This document shows positions 26,970 to 35,578 of a stretch of DNA of 57,352 nucleotides, piece by piece. Within the stretch, counting starts at the first letter, position 1. Every line of letters starts with the position of its first letter. The translations under genes were made by a program, and so were the position numbers. The notes beneath the pieces are model-generated. The model saw only the letters and a list, made by a program, of their open reading frames with translations, had not been told where the DNA came from and did not search any database. This stretch comes from Treponema sp. (GTDB lineage: Bacteria > Spirochaetota > Spirochaetia > Treponematales > Treponemataceae): contig JAILON010000153.1 in assembly GCA_024690865.1 (NCBI GenBank), positions 1 through 57,352 on the forward strand. Direction: 5' to 3'.

Positions 26970-27829
26970 TCCTCCTGCATGATTTTCTTGAAATACCGTT
27001 CAGTCTCCGCGATGAAGGTTCCGTCTGTCCTGCAAATTTCAGCCTCCATAACCTTCTTCAAGGCAACGGCTATTGAGAGGGTTCTGTCAAGAAGCACATC
27101 GTCGGCTGTTTTGCCCGCGTCAAACCGGCTCATGCAGGATGACAGCTTCTCCGAAAGGAACTGCGTGACCTTCATCCCTTCCATTATGCGCTTTCGGAGC
27201 GCCTTGCAGAGCGTGATTTTATCTTCAATCCTCTCGCACTCAACATCAACCGTTCCAGCGAAACGTTCCGACTCAACGAGCATCCGGCTTCCTTTCACTG
27301 CTATTCCGAGCATTGAGGGAAGCAGGTACGGAACGAATGAGAGTGCGGCAACGCCGGAACCGAACACGCCGATGTTCGCCATCATTCCTGCCATGATCGG
27401 TTGGACTCCGCTTGTCCTCACGAGGCTTGCGAACGGAACAGGTTCCCCTGCAAAACGATTCTCGAAGCGGCTTATGTCCTTTGAGAGGTCTTCCGCGGCA
27501 CAGGCATTGAGGTTTATGCCGCTGCCTTTCAGTTTGCTTCCGGCGACAGCTGCGACGGATTCCTTGAGGATTCCCGAATATGTTTTTTTCTTCATGTTTC
27601 CGAACTCCTCTGCCTTCCGCTGTGTCCGAAGAACCTCCGCCCTGAGCCTTTCGCATCCATCGTCATATTTCTCTTCCGCTTCCCTTCGGATATCATTTGC
27701 CTGGCTGCAGTCAAGGGCACCTTTCACCGCAGCACCGATTCCCACTATCCCTGCAATTCCTGCCACAACCTCTCCCGCACTTATGGCGCTGGCCGCGACT
27801 CCAGCCAGCACCGGTATCAAAAAGACCAT
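26963..27829 (-). CDS. Hypothetical membrane protein (288 aa)
   Basis: Not recognised. Residues about 3-42 are strongly hydrophobic and Gly/Ala-rich (IPVLAGVAASAISAGEVVAG then IAGIVGIGAAV), consistent with one or two membrane helices. A charged coiled-coil region follows (about 45-85, RREAEEKYDDGCERLRAE). A second hydrophobic stretch lies at about 160-190 (MANIGVFGSGVAALSFVPYL), and a helical C-terminal half follows. The hairpin-coil-hairpin layout recalls bacterial pore-like or dynamin-associated proteins, but this is not evidence of function. It overlaps the next gene by 7 bases and lies 31 bases after the preceding gene's stop. Confidence 0.65.
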   Translation of the reverse strand: MVFLIPVLAGVAASAISAGEVVAGIAGIVGIGAAVKGALDCSQANDIRREAEEKYDDGCERLRAEVLRTQRKAEEFGNMKKKTYSGILKESVAAVAGSKLKGSGINLNACAAEDLSKDISRFENRFAGEPVPFASLVRTSGVQPIMAGMMANIGVFGSGVAALSFVPYLLPSMLGIAVKGSRMLVESERFAGTVDVECERIEDKITLCKALRKRIMEGMKVTQFLSEKLSSCMSRFDAGKTADDVLLDRTLSIAVALKKVMEAEICRTDGTFIAETERYFKKIMQEEW

Positions 27830-27860
27830 GTTCCGTTTCCTCCTTCACTGCCATTGTTTT

Positions 27861-28283
27861 TCATGCCGCATCCTCCATCTCAAAATACTCTCCCAGGAGG
27901 TCTCCTGATTCGTCGCAGAGGCATTCACCGTCCTTGTAACGGAAATGCTCCCAGAATCCGAACCCCGGTTCTTCCGACCTGACTTCAACCTCAAGATGAA
28001 GCTCCTTCGTCGCATCGCGGAGACAGGTCAGCTTTTTCCCGCCGTCACCATAATAGGTGTACTTCCCGTCGCACATGCACGAATATACGCTCCACGCACA
28101 TTCGCCGGAAATCCGCAAAGTCCTGATTCCTTTGCCGGAGATGGAATCGCTTTCAAGCTCCGCAGAAAATATCCTTGCAAAGTATTCTGGAGAGCTTTCG
28201 TAATCTGTCAGGTAACGGAAAAATGTTTCCGTGTCCTTCGGTGTTCCCCGTACCATCATGTGAAAACTGCAAATGTTTGCCAT
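27861..28283 (-). CDS. Hypothetical protein, possibly YubB/Api92-like
   Basis: 140 residues starting MANICSFHMMVRGTPKDTETF; the ATG at 28283 is preferred to one ten codons upstream because GGGGGAAC lies just before it. The pattern of an N-terminal MANxC strand and G-x-P region with a following helix resembles the ferredoxin-like fold of plasmid-borne YubB/DUF1281 proteins, seen often on mobile elements; the match is weak. The middle (DGKYTYYGDGGKKLTCLRDA) and end (FRYKDGECLCDESGDLLGEY) are acidic. It is separated from ardC upstream by a hairpin at 28310-28332. Function unknown. Confidence 0.6.
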   Translation of the reverse strand: MANICSFHMMVRGTPKDTETFFRYLTDYESSPEYFARIFSAELESDSISGKGIRTLRISGECAWSVYSCMCDGKYTYYGDGGKKLTCLRDATKELHLEVEVRSEEPGFGFWEHFRYKDGECLCDESGDLLGEYFEMEDAA

Positions 28284-28309
28284 AGTTCCCCCTATAAAAG
28301 ATAAAAATA

Positions 28310-28332
28310 CCACCCTGCATATTGCAGGGTGG
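28310..28332 (-). terminator. Hairpin between ardC and the next gene
   Basis: CCACCCTGCA/TGCAGGGTGG, perfect 10-bp stem around a 3-base loop; on the minus strand TATTTTTATCTTTT follows. Probably a partial terminator or attenuator. Confidence 0.65.
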
Positions 28333-28352
28333 CTTGTGTCTGAAAATTCCGC

Positions 28353-29444
28353 TTATGCCGCAGGCGGAAGGTCGTCCCCTTCCGGAAAACGCTTCGCGAC
28401 TTCGGCAAAGGGATTTTCCTCGATTTTCACACGGCTGAACGGCTTTCCGTCGCCCTTGACCGATGTGAAAAGCCCCGTCCTCGCATCACGCTTGACCCAC
28501 TTCCCGATTTTCGGGTTGTAAATCTGCGTCCTGTCCTTGAAGTCCTCCGTCCTGAACGGAAGAACATTTGAAGCTTTTGCGGATTTCGCCGCAGTCTTGG
28601 CCGGAATAATTCCCATATCTTTTTCCTCCTTTCGGGATTTCTGCCTGATTTCCTCGATGAACCGCCAGATTTTCTCCACCCAGTCCACAGCCTCAATGAC
28701 TTTCCAGGCCACATGGCCTTTTCCTGCCCAGCCCTGGATATAAGCCTTTGTGTTCTGGATGTCGATTTCTGTACCGCAAAGCGATCCCAAGAATGCGGAT
28801 GAAAGCTCCGCACAGATTTCCTCGAAAGCGTATTCAAGCGATATTTTCTCTTTCCGCTTGATCTCGGCAATGATTCCATGCGAAAGCTCGTGCAGGAACA
28901 CCTGCTTGTCGGCGCAGTTCATGCGGATGACGCGCTCGGACGGGGAGAAGCTTCCCTCCGCACTCCCGCACAAATCAGCCCGTACCTTGATGCCGAGTTT
29001 TTCCGCGACATCAATCAGGGGCAGCCTGTCAATTCTGAGCTCCCGCATCCGTGTCTGGTATGGAAGCTCCTCGCCTTCGGTGTCCTCAATCCTGAACTCG
29101 TTTATCAGCGTGAAGCCTGAGAGAATGCGCTTTTCCTCGTCGGTAGCCTCATCCTTCTCCGTTCTGAAAAGCGGGGCGACAATTTGGAATGCGTGGCTTC
29201 CTTTTTTGGGGAAGCGGCCGGCCTCCTTCCATGCGCTGAAAGTCCTCGCGTCGCGGGTTCCGTGGAAAAACGCAATCATCTGGTTGCACAGGCTCCAGCT
29301 CCGCATGGGAATCTTCGCGCCGTCGTCGAAGCGCCGCACCTTGTCCTGCATGTATGCGACCGCTCCTCCGGCCGTAATTTCCTTTACCAGCCCGTCAAGG
29401 ATGCCCTTGACCCGATCAGCCCTTGAGACATACTTTGCTTCCAT
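28353..29444 (-). CDS. ardC: ArdC-type antirestriction protein with zincin domain
   Basis: 363 residues. The N-terminal half (about 10-95) is the ArdC single-strand-DNA-binding domain with MRSWSLCNQMIAFFHGTRDA and FPKKGSHAFQIVAPL, and a C-terminal metallopeptidase-like domain has the zinc motif HELSH (185-189) with downstream Glu in EEICAELSSAFL. ArdC proteins of conjugative elements protect incoming single-stranded DNA from host restriction. The start at 29444 is chosen because AGGAGG lies 6 bases upstream; the frame is open seven codons further. The C-terminal 100 residues, with KRDARTGLFTSVKGDG, are extra and resemble tails of island proteins. Next gene upstream ends 10 bases away. Confidence 0.85.
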   Translation of the reverse strand: MEAKYVSRADRVKGILDGLVKEITAGGAVAYMQDKVRRFDDGAKIPMRSWSLCNQMIAFFHGTRDARTFSAWKEAGRFPKKGSHAFQIVAPLFRTEKDEATDEEKRILSGFTLINEFRIEDTEGEELPYQTRMRELRIDRLPLIDVAEKLGIKVRADLCGSAEGSFSPSERVIRMNCADKQVFLHELSHGIIAEIKRKEKISLEYAFEEICAELSSAFLGSLCGTEIDIQNTKAYIQGWAGKGHVAWKVIEAVDWVEKIWRFIEEIRQKSRKEEKDMGIIPAKTAAKSAKASNVLPFRTEDFKDRTQIYNPKIGKWVKRDARTGLFTSVKGDGKPFSRVKIEENPFAEVAKRFPEGDDLPPAA

Positions 29445-29454
29445 CTTATCCTCC

Positions 29455-30009
29455 TCATGCCGCAAGCGGTACGAACACCGCGAACTGCTCCTTCTCCTCG
29501 CTGTTCTCCAGCATCAGAAGCTTCTTCTGGCCACCACGCGCAAAAACTTTCCATTTCGCGCTCGGAAGGTCTTTGAGGAAGCCCATGTTCACGCTTACCC
29601 CGGAGTCCGACTGGAGCGCGCAATACATGCGTGAGAATTTTTCCTCACGCTCAGAGCGCGTTCCCGTTTCAGGCCAGCCGAGTTCCATCGTCCCCTTGAA
29701 AGCTGCATCCTCCGGCACTACGTTCCGCCAGGCAGGAAATGCAGTTTCAACAGGCTGGCCGAAACAGATTCCGCTGCCGGTTGCCTTCGGCTGGTAGTTT
29801 CCTGCGGGGATGCGGATGGAGAGGTTTGCGACATGAAGTCGCTTCCCGTCTGTGCAGACGATGCGGGAACCTTTGCGCGCATTCTCGACGTGCATGTAGC
29901 GGACGAATGTCGCTGCAGCCGTCCTGCCCATCGCCTTCATGCAGAACAATACGCGCTCGTAGTCCCTGCTATTTTCTGCCTTTGTGATTGAGACTTCTTT
30001 TCCTTTCAT
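29455..30009 (-). CDS. Hypothetical protein, possible sliding-clamp-like domain
   Basis: 184 residues. SRIVCTDGKRLHVANLSIRI resembles the TDGHRLA strand-turn of DNA polymerase III beta-clamp domains, and KWKVFARGGQKKLLMLENSE then QFAVFVPLAA looks like the end of such a domain. This would be one clamp-type domain rather than the three of a full clamp, so function as a ring is uncertain. It starts 4 bases inside the end of the ComM-like gene (ATGA-type overlap) and is followed by ardC, so it sits in the island's DNA-processing operon. Weak assignment by pattern only. Confidence 0.65.
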   Translation of the reverse strand: MKGKEVSITKAENSRDYERVLFCMKAMGRTAAATFVRYMHVENARKGSRIVCTDGKRLHVANLSIRIPAGNYQPKATGSGICFGQPVETAFPAWRNVVPEDAAFKGTMELGWPETGTRSEREEKFSRMYCALQSDSGVSVNMGFLKDLPSAKWKVFARGGQKKLLMLENSEEKEQFAVFVPLAA

Positions 30010-31535
30010 GCTGTCTTTCCTCCGTTATCAAAGCACGCTGCATACAGGTCTGCGAAGACCTTTCTTGAATATGAAATTGCCTCGCGGACATCCGCCGCAG
30101 AGACAGTTTCCCGGCCGTCCATATTCGCCATGGTGAGCGAAACCTTCCTGATGTTTGCCAAATCACGTGCTGATGCGCCGTTTTCAGCTCCATGTGTGCA
30201 AAGCATTCCCTCCGCTTCCTCGTCTCCTTTGAAATGGCGCGAAAGTTCATACGGAGAAAGATGCTGGTTGTAAATGCCGCGCCGCCGTTGGATCTCAAAG
30301 GCTCGTCTGATGCGGTCCCTGAGCTCCCCGACAGACACGGATTCCTTCTCATCATCTGCGTCCATCGCGCATACGATGCCTACCCTGTCGATAAGAGGAA
30401 CGCCGAACTTGTTCCAGTACTGGCGGATTGAGTGCCCGGAGCACAGGCACAGTTTGTCCTTGTTTCCGAAGTTTCCGCACGGACATGGATTTGCCGCCAT
30501 AAGGAGCTGGAAACGGGCCGGATAGGTGGTGCTCCGGCCCGCCCTGCTAAGCGCAATCACTCCTGATTCAAGGGGAACCCTAAGCATCTGGAGGACGCTT
30601 GTCCTGAACTCCGCTGCCTCGTCAAGGAACAGAAAGCCGTTGTGCGCAAGCGAGATTTCTCCCGGCCTGCAATCCACGCCTCCGCCGCATATTCCTTCAA
30701 GGCTCGCCGTCTGATGCGGTATGCGGAACGGGGGCCTCCTGCCGGGAATGTCCCCGCCCCTCGTAAGCCCCGCGATGCTCCTGATCCGCGTGACAGTCTG
30801 CGCCTCTTCCCAAGTGAGGTTCGGCGCAATCTCGGGAACAAGGCTCTGTATCGCAAGCGTCTTTCCCCATCCGGGCGCGCCGACCGCAAGCAGGCTGTGC
30901 TTCCCCGCGACGGCGACCGAGACCGCGCGGACAAGGCGTTTCGGAAGCTTCAGATCGTTCGTTCCCCGTATATCATCGCTGAATGAAACTTCGGTTCCGT
31001 AATGCACATGGCTTTCTGCCTCTAAAAAGCACGATGTGTTTTTGAGCACATCTTCTGTTTCCGCAAGGGTTTCTACGCCGGCGACTTTTATTCCTTGTAC
31101 TTCCCGTGCCTCCGCAAGGTTCTCCTTGGGAACGACAGCGTAGCGTATTCCTGCGGATAATGCCATGCTGACTGCGGCATGAACCGCCCTGCATGACCTG
31201 ACTTTTCCCGAAAGCTCCAGCTCGCCGAGGATAAGAACCCTCTCCTTGATGTAGTTTTCTTCGTTCCCTGCCGCAAGGATTCCCGCTGCGACTGCCAGAT
31301 CCATCAGCGCACCGTCTTTCTTCAGGTCAGCAGGACTTAACGATACAAGCACCCGTTCCTTGGGGAACTCGAATCCGCTGTTCCGTATTGCAGCACGGAT
31401 ACGCCCGCGCGTTTCTTTTACCGCGCCGTCAGAAAGTCCTGCAAAATCGGCTGCAGGAATTCCGTTCCGCAAATCGACTTCGACGCTGACCAAAGCTCCC
31501 TCGTAACCGAAGGGTGAGAAAGTGAAGATTTTCAT
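30006..31535 (-). CDS. ComM/YifB-type magnesium-chelatase-like AAA+ ATPase
   Basis: 509 residues with the ComM layout: an N-terminal Lon-like domain (FTFSPFGYEGALVSVEVDLRNGIPAADFAGLSDGAVKETR split over residues 5-44), AAA+ ATPase with Walker A GAPGWGKT (219-226) and Walker B LFLDEAAEF (302-310), a Cys cluster NPCPCGNFGNKDKLCLCSG, and the C-terminal Mg_chelatase helical domain. ComM is a hexameric helicase that extends branch migration of single strands taken up during natural transformation. Chromosomal copies are common; finding one in a mobile element next to an annealing protein, exonuclease and SSB is unusual and suggests a role in element recombination. ATG has GGAGGAAC upstream; a terminator separates it from the annealing gene. 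Confidence 0.9.
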   Translation of the reverse strand: MKIFTFSPFGYEGALVSVEVDLRNGIPAADFAGLSDGAVKETRGRIRAAIRNSGFEFPKERVLVSLSPADLKKDGALMDLAVAAGILAAGNEENYIKERVLILGELELSGKVRSCRAVHAAVSMALSAGIRYAVVPKENLAEAREVQGIKVAGVETLAETEDVLKNTSCFLEAESHVHYGTEVSFSDDIRGTNDLKLPKRLVRAVSVAVAGKHSLLAVGAPGWGKTLAIQSLVPEIAPNLTWEEAQTVTRIRSIAGLTRGGDIPGRRPPFRIPHQTASLEGICGGGVDCRPGEISLAHNGFLFLDEAAEFRTSVLQMLRVPLESGVIALSRAGRSTTYPARFQLLMAANPCPCGNFGNKDKLCLCSGHSIRQYWNKFGVPLIDRVGIVCAMDADDEKESVSVGELRDRIRRAFEIQRRRGIYNQHLSPYELSRHFKGDEEAEGMLCTHGAENGASARDLANIRKVSLTMANMDGRETVSAADVREAISYSRKVFADLYAACFDNGGKTA

Positions 31536-31548
31536 CTTGTTCCTCCAT

Positions 31549-31581
31549 AAAATAAAAAAGCCCCGCCGGTTATGGCGGAGC
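31549..31581 (-). terminator. Terminator after the annealing-protein gene
   Basis: On the minus strand GCTCCGCC pairs with GGCGGGGC (one G-T pair, 6-base loop, 31560-31581), followed by TTTTTTATTTT. It lies between the recombination genes and the ComM-like gene, so the latter needs readthrough or its own promoter. Confidence 0.8.
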
Positions 31582-31600
31582 CGTATTCTTGTTCCTGCGT

Positions 31601-32410
31601 TTATGCAGCCATCTTTGAGAGGCGGGTATCGAGTTCTTCCTGAACGACCTTCTCAAGCTCCTCAAGTTCCTTGATTCCCTCTTCAGTGAGCCGGATTCCG
31701 GCAACGACCCCGCGGATCTGGTTGATTTCAGCCTCGGTGAAGCTCTTCCTCCCGTTCTCCTCGTGCTTCATAACACACCCAATTCTGGAAATAATGGTAT
31801 TTCCCTTTTCCTTAAGTGCGTTATCCGACACTTTCCCTGTTCCCGTTTTTGCTGCAGGACTGCTTTCAGGCACAGGAGAAGGGCACGGAACGCCTTTCCC
31901 TGTTCCGTGTCCCTGAAAAGTTCCACTTCCTTTAGGCAGTGCCCATTCGGGAAGCCCGGGCGGATTCCATCTGAAGCTCTTATCGGTCTTTGTCTTCCCG
32001 AAATATTTTCCGCTCTCCGAAATTTCAGCCCAGCCCTCCTCAAGGTCGTACAGGTAGCGGCCGATTCCGAACTGGACGGCAGCGCGCTTTATTGCGCCTG
32101 AGATGCCGCCCTTCACGGATTCGATGTCTGTCGCATCCGCCCCGTCGGTCCGTGAAATCCATTCGGTGCTTCCGTCATCGTGCTTCACGCGGATTGACAG
32201 GGTGCACAGGTATGCGTTCCCGTCTTTCCTTATGTCGCTCCTCCATCCGTCGGTTCCGCATACATCGTCAAGCCGTTCCTGGACGGCTCGTGAGGTGATG
32301 TAGGCAAGGCATTTTCCCCAGATGCGCCCGTCCTTTGTCTCTCCGCACTGCTGGAGCCGCCATTCGATATCCTCAGCCTTGAATGGCTCTTTGAGTTTGC
32401 TTAAATCCAA
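31601..32410 (-). CDS. Rad52/Rad22-type single-strand annealing protein
   Basis: About 269 residues. The first 150 carry the Rad52-family fold: LKEPFKAEDIEWRLQQCG, WGKCLAYITSRAVQERLDDV, and GGISGAIKRAAVQFGIGRYLY are the usual conserved stretches. Such proteins anneal complementary single strands in phage- and plasmid-borne recombination. The C-terminal part is a variable linker and a helical tail. The frame allows an ATG at 32449, but that would overlap the exonuclease gene by 23 bases; TTG at 32410, with AAGGAG 7 bases upstream, is preferred. Works with the preceding exonuclease and SSB as a Red-like pair. Confidence 0.85.
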   Translation of the reverse strand: MDLSKLKEPFKAEDIEWRLQQCGETKDGRIWGKCLAYITSRAVQERLDDVCGTDGWRSDIRKDGNAYLCTLSIRVKHDDGSTEWISRTDGADATDIESVKGGISGAIKRAAVQFGIGRYLYDLEEGWAEISESGKYFGKTKTDKSFRWNPPGLPEWALPKGSGTFQGHGTGKGVPCPSPVPESSPAAKTGTGKVSDNALKEKGNTIISRIGCVMKHEENGRKSFTEAEINQIRGVVAGIRLTEEGIKELEELEKVVQEELDTRLSKMAA

Positions 32411-32426
32411 TTTTTTCTCCTTGCGT

Positions 32427-33347
32427 TTAAGCTGCTTTTTCCACATCATCAGCGTTTTTGCCGCTGATAAGATTTTCTTTGCAGAAATTGCAGAACTTCG
32501 CGCACAGGCAGTAGTTCCTGCATTTCATGCTTTCGCCCCTGCGGACTTCGAGGAAATGCCCTTTCCCCAGCTCCGCGATTTTTTCTTCCGCCTCTTTCTG
32601 CGTGCCGCACAGTTTTACGGCCGATTTTCGTCCTTCCTTTTTCACCGCGTACACATCTTTCTTCTGCCACCGCTCCTCGGACGTGCACGCAGGAATCATG
32701 TCATCCTCGCTCGACGAGAAAAGCTCATACTGGAAGACTTTCTTCCTGATGAAGCTCTCGATCTCCGACAGGTCGTCTTTCGTCACGGTGAACTCGTAGA
32801 CATAGACCGGTGACTGCGGATAGGAATGGTCGCGCTCCGCCTCGGCCTTGGAGTGGTCTTTGAGCAGGGCGATGAAGCGGCATTTTCTCGCAGGAAGGTT
32901 GTTCCTCTGCAGGAGCCAGGCGTAGATAAGTCCCTGCATCTTCCATTCAGGAAAGCCGTAGGGCTTCCCGTCCGGGCCTTTCTGCCGTGCCGCCTTGATT
33001 TTGTAGACTGATGTGTTCTTATAATCACAGATTGTGCCCGTCGCCATGTTGTAGTTGTCGAGCCTCCCGGTCACCGTGATGTCCGACACTTTCTGCCTCA
33101 GCTCGATTTCGCAGAAGTCGTTCTCGCCCTCGGTTTCAAGGAGAGCGTGTACCGCGGTTCCAAACACTGCCCAGATTCTGTCGGAAACATCGTCCTCCAG
33201 ATCCGTCCAGTGGCGCTGGGTAAGGATCACCTGCTTTGTTCCCTGAATCAGCGTCGTCGCAGAAATTTCACCGGGCTTGTTGTGCGGGTCGGGTGATACG
33301 GCCTTTACAAGCCCGTAGGGAAGGTTCATTCTGTTTGTGATTGTCAC
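32427..33347 (-). CDS. PD-(D/E)XK exonuclease with C-terminal Cys cluster
   Basis: 306 residues. GTAVHALLE (about 64-72) is the helix-1 Glu motif, TGRLDNY provides the catalytic Asp and CDYKNTSVYK (about 107-116) the D/E-x-K, matching RecB/Cas4-like nucleases. The C-terminus has four clustered cysteines, CRNYCLCAKFCNFC, which together with the nuclease core suggests an iron-sulphur cluster of the Cas4/AddB type. Next to an annealing protein and SSB, it is likely the 5'-3' resecting exonuclease of a phage-like recombination pair. It is preceded by an AGGAG site and follows ssb by 18 bases. Confidence 0.85.
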   Translation of the reverse strand: MTITNRMNLPYGLVKAVSPDPHNKPGEISATTLIQGTKQVILTQRHWTDLEDDVSDRIWAVFGTAVHALLETEGENDFCEIELRQKVSDITVTGRLDNYNMATGTICDYKNTSVYKIKAARQKGPDGKPYGFPEWKMQGLIYAWLLQRNNLPARKCRFIALLKDHSKAEAERDHSYPQSPVYVYEFTVTKDDLSEIESFIRKKVFQYELFSSSEDDMIPACTSEERWQKKDVYAVKKEGRKSAVKLCGTQKEAEEKIAELGKGHFLEVRRGESMKCRNYCLCAKFCNFCKENLISGKNADDVEKAA

Positions 33348-33365
33348 GTTTTTCTCCTGTTGTCC

Positions 33366-33854
33366 TTAGAAGATGTCAAAGCCGGATGCTTTCGGCAACG
33401 GCTGGCTTTCTTTTTCCTGACTGCCCTGCGGCTGGAAAAGTTCGGAGCGGCTGAAAGGTTTGTTTTTCTTTCTGCCGGGAGTTTCTTCTGATTTGGAGAC
33501 GGTGCTTGAATCGTCTTCTGTTCCGCTCCCGGCAAGGAATTCAAGGTGCTCGCATACGATACATACCTTGCTGAATGCCCTGCCGTCGCTTCCTTGCCAG
33601 CGGCTCTGCTTGAGCCTTCCGACGATGCGGCATCCGCATCCTTTCCGCCCTTTGTTGGCGGCTGCATTCGCAGACTCGCCCCAGGCCTCACAGTCAAAGT
33701 AGCATACTTCCTGCTCGAACTCACCGTTTGACCTTCTTGTGTAGCGGTTGGAGGCAATGGTGAATGTGGCGAGCTTCGTGCCTTTCGCGGTATCCTTAAC
33801 TTCAGGCTCCCGCACGAGGTTTCCCTCGATGATGATTTGGTTGAGTTGGTTCAT
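33366..33854 (-). CDS. ssb: Single-stranded DNA-binding protein
   Basis: 162 residues with the OB fold MNQLNQIIIEGNLVREPEV, TKLATFTIASNRYTR and FDCEAWGESANA. The tail is low in complexity and ends GFDIF, a degenerate form of the acidic DDDIPF tip that normally recruits recombination partners. Mobile elements often carry their own SSB. First gene of the ssb-exonuclease-annealing group; it starts 120 bases after the end of the integrase 2 gene. AAGGAG lies 8 bases before the ATG. The tip loses the acidic residues next to the final Phe, so partner binding may differ from the host SSB. Confidence 0.9.
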   Translation of the reverse strand: MNQLNQIIIEGNLVREPEVKDTAKGTKLATFTIASNRYTRRSNGEFEQEVCYFDCEAWGESANAAANKGRKGCGCRIVGRLKQSRWQGSDGRAFSKVCIVCEHLEFLAGSGTEDDSSTVSKSEETPGRKKNKPFSRSELFQPQGSQEKESQPLPKASGFDIF

Positions 33855-33974
33855 GGATAGCTCCTTGCGCGTTTCATTTGCGCTGAAGATAATATATAAT
33901 TGGGAACCGCTTTGATGCGAAAATGAAAAATCTCAGAGGATAATCCATGCGGTATATGTGATGGAGGGTGCAAA

Positions 33975-35096
33975 TCATTCTCCGATGAATCCCGCCAGCA
34001 TTTCCGGCTGTATGTGCGTATAGTGGTGGAGCATCTTGAGCGAGGAATGACCCGTGAGCGTCCTGATGTACAGTTCCGGTGCGTTTCTGTTGGCAAGGAT
34101 GGATGCGAATGTGTGTCTATATGAATGGAACGTGATGTTCCGGCGCTTCCGTTCTTCCTCGGTTATTCCGATGCGTCCGAGCGAGGTTCGGAAACTTTTG
34201 TAGATGCCAGTTCGTCTGACGGGTGTTTTTCCATCAGTGTGGGAGAAGACGAACGCATCTGCATTCCTGCTCCAGCACAGCGATTTTAGTTCTCCCAGAA
34301 GCTCTTCCTTTACCGGAACAATCCGCTCCGTGCCGGTCTTGGTCTCCTTGATTCCGTAGTTGCAGTCATAGGAATGCCTGATTATGATGTGGTCAGCCAT
34401 GATGTCCCGCACCTGCAATGCCTGGAGCTCGCCAAGGCGCATTCCTGTGCGCACTGCCAGAAGGTTCAGCAGGTACATCTCGCGCTTTCCTTCCCAGACA
34501 GTTTCAACTGTATCCTTCCCGCAGAAAAGCCGCTCTATCTCCGCAACAGAGAAAATTCCCTTTTCTCTTGTGTCATTTTTGAACGGTTGAATCTGGGCGG
34601 TCGGATCTGCGGTGATGTCGCCGCGTTTCAATGCCTCGTGGAATATCACCTTCAGGTCTTTCAGCGCTTTGTTTGTGGTTGTGTTTGTAAGTCCAGCGTC
34701 CTTTAGCGATATGATGAAAGCCTCTATATCCTTTGGTGCGATTGTGCTCATTGTTTTTCCTTCAAAGAACGGAATTGCCTTGTTGCGTATGAATCTGTTT
34801 TTGGAGTCAGCTGATGAATGCGAGTATGAAAAGCCCCTCTGGAGTTTTCCCTTGATGTATGTGCTCCGCTCATAGTCGTAGAAGTCTTTTGCATATTCGC
34901 TGAACAAGAGTGATGATGTAGGTACGAGGAGGCCTTTCTTCATTCTTTCCAGGCAGAATTTTATCGCCGCGGTTTTGCTTCGCTTCCCTGTGCTGAACTG
35001 CCTCCGTTTGTTGTGCTCGTCATAAGTCGTGTAATAAAAAACCGTCGTTCCGTTTTTCAATGTCTTTGGAAATACCGAGAAATCCTGCTTTGTCAT
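33975..35096 (-). CDS. Tyrosine recombinase (island integrase 2)
   Basis: 373 residues from the ATG at 35096, chosen because AAGGAG lies 6 bases upstream (an in-frame start at 35132 lacks one). The arm-binding N-terminus has TTYDEHNKRRQFSTGKRSK, similar to integrase 1; the catalytic domain has RTGMRLGELQAL, HSYRHTFASIL and TLTGHSSLKMLHHYTH with the nucleophile Tyr in the last motif, so it is intact. It lies in the middle of the island, upstream of ssb, facing the left arm and beside the AT-rich repeats. It may belong to an older, nested or fused element, or may serve for excision at another site. Confidence 0.9.
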   Translation of the reverse strand: MTKQDFSVFPKTLKNGTTVFYYTTYDEHNKRRQFSTGKRSKTAAIKFCLERMKKGLLVPTSSLLFSEYAKDFYDYERSTYIKGKLQRGFSYSHSSADSKNRFIRNKAIPFFEGKTMSTIAPKDIEAFIISLKDAGLTNTTTNKALKDLKVIFHEALKRGDITADPTAQIQPFKNDTREKGIFSVAEIERLFCGKDTVETVWEGKREMYLLNLLAVRTGMRLGELQALQVRDIMADHIIIRHSYDCNYGIKETKTGTERIVPVKEELLGELKSLCWSRNADAFVFSHTDGKTPVRRTGIYKSFRTSLGRIGITEEERKRRNITFHSYRHTFASILANRNAPELYIRTLTGHSSLKMLHHYTHIQPEMLAGFIGE

Positions 35097-35362
35097 GTGC
35101 ATCTCCTTGGCTTTCGCCATTGAGATGTCCATGTGTATTTAGATTTTTACACGCCGCTTTTTGGGCAGCAGGAAAGGCCGCCGGCTTTCTATCAGCCGGA
35201 AGCCTTGCTTGTTCCTTGCCATTGAACTGGCGTTGTAGCTTGTATATAATTCTTATGCTTTTGCTTCATCGAAAAAACAATGTAATAATACCATTGATGT
35301 AGTCCTTATATCTTTTGCTTTGTCAACAGAGTAAGATAATAAATATCATTTAGAGTTTCTTT

Positions 35363-35578
35363 TTACATCAAGATTAAATATTTTATATTAATTTTATTAA
35401 GCATAGTTTTATTACTCTAAAAATAATTATCATATTCATTATAGTTTTCTGTATCTATATTTACATCAAGATTAGATGTTTTCTATTTATTTTATTATAG
35501 TATGATTGATTTCCAAATTGATTGTTATTAATGCACAAAAACAATTATCATATTCATTATACTTTTCTGTATCTATAT
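35363..35578. repeat. AT-rich region with interlaced direct repeats
   Basis: TTACATCAAGATTA occurs at 35363-35376 and 35461-35474; a 36-bp block beginning AATTATCATATTCATTATA occurs at 35425-35460 and 35543-35578 with one mismatch. The whole 35097-35572 gap is very AT-rich and has no gene. The last copy overlaps the stop codon of the adjacent possible replication protein, so this could be a replication origin or an attachment region. Confidence 0.8.

Noticed and set aside
33851..34096. 81-codon minus frame overlapping integrase 2
   Set aside because: Out of frame with the well-supported integrase; Arg/Ser-rich.
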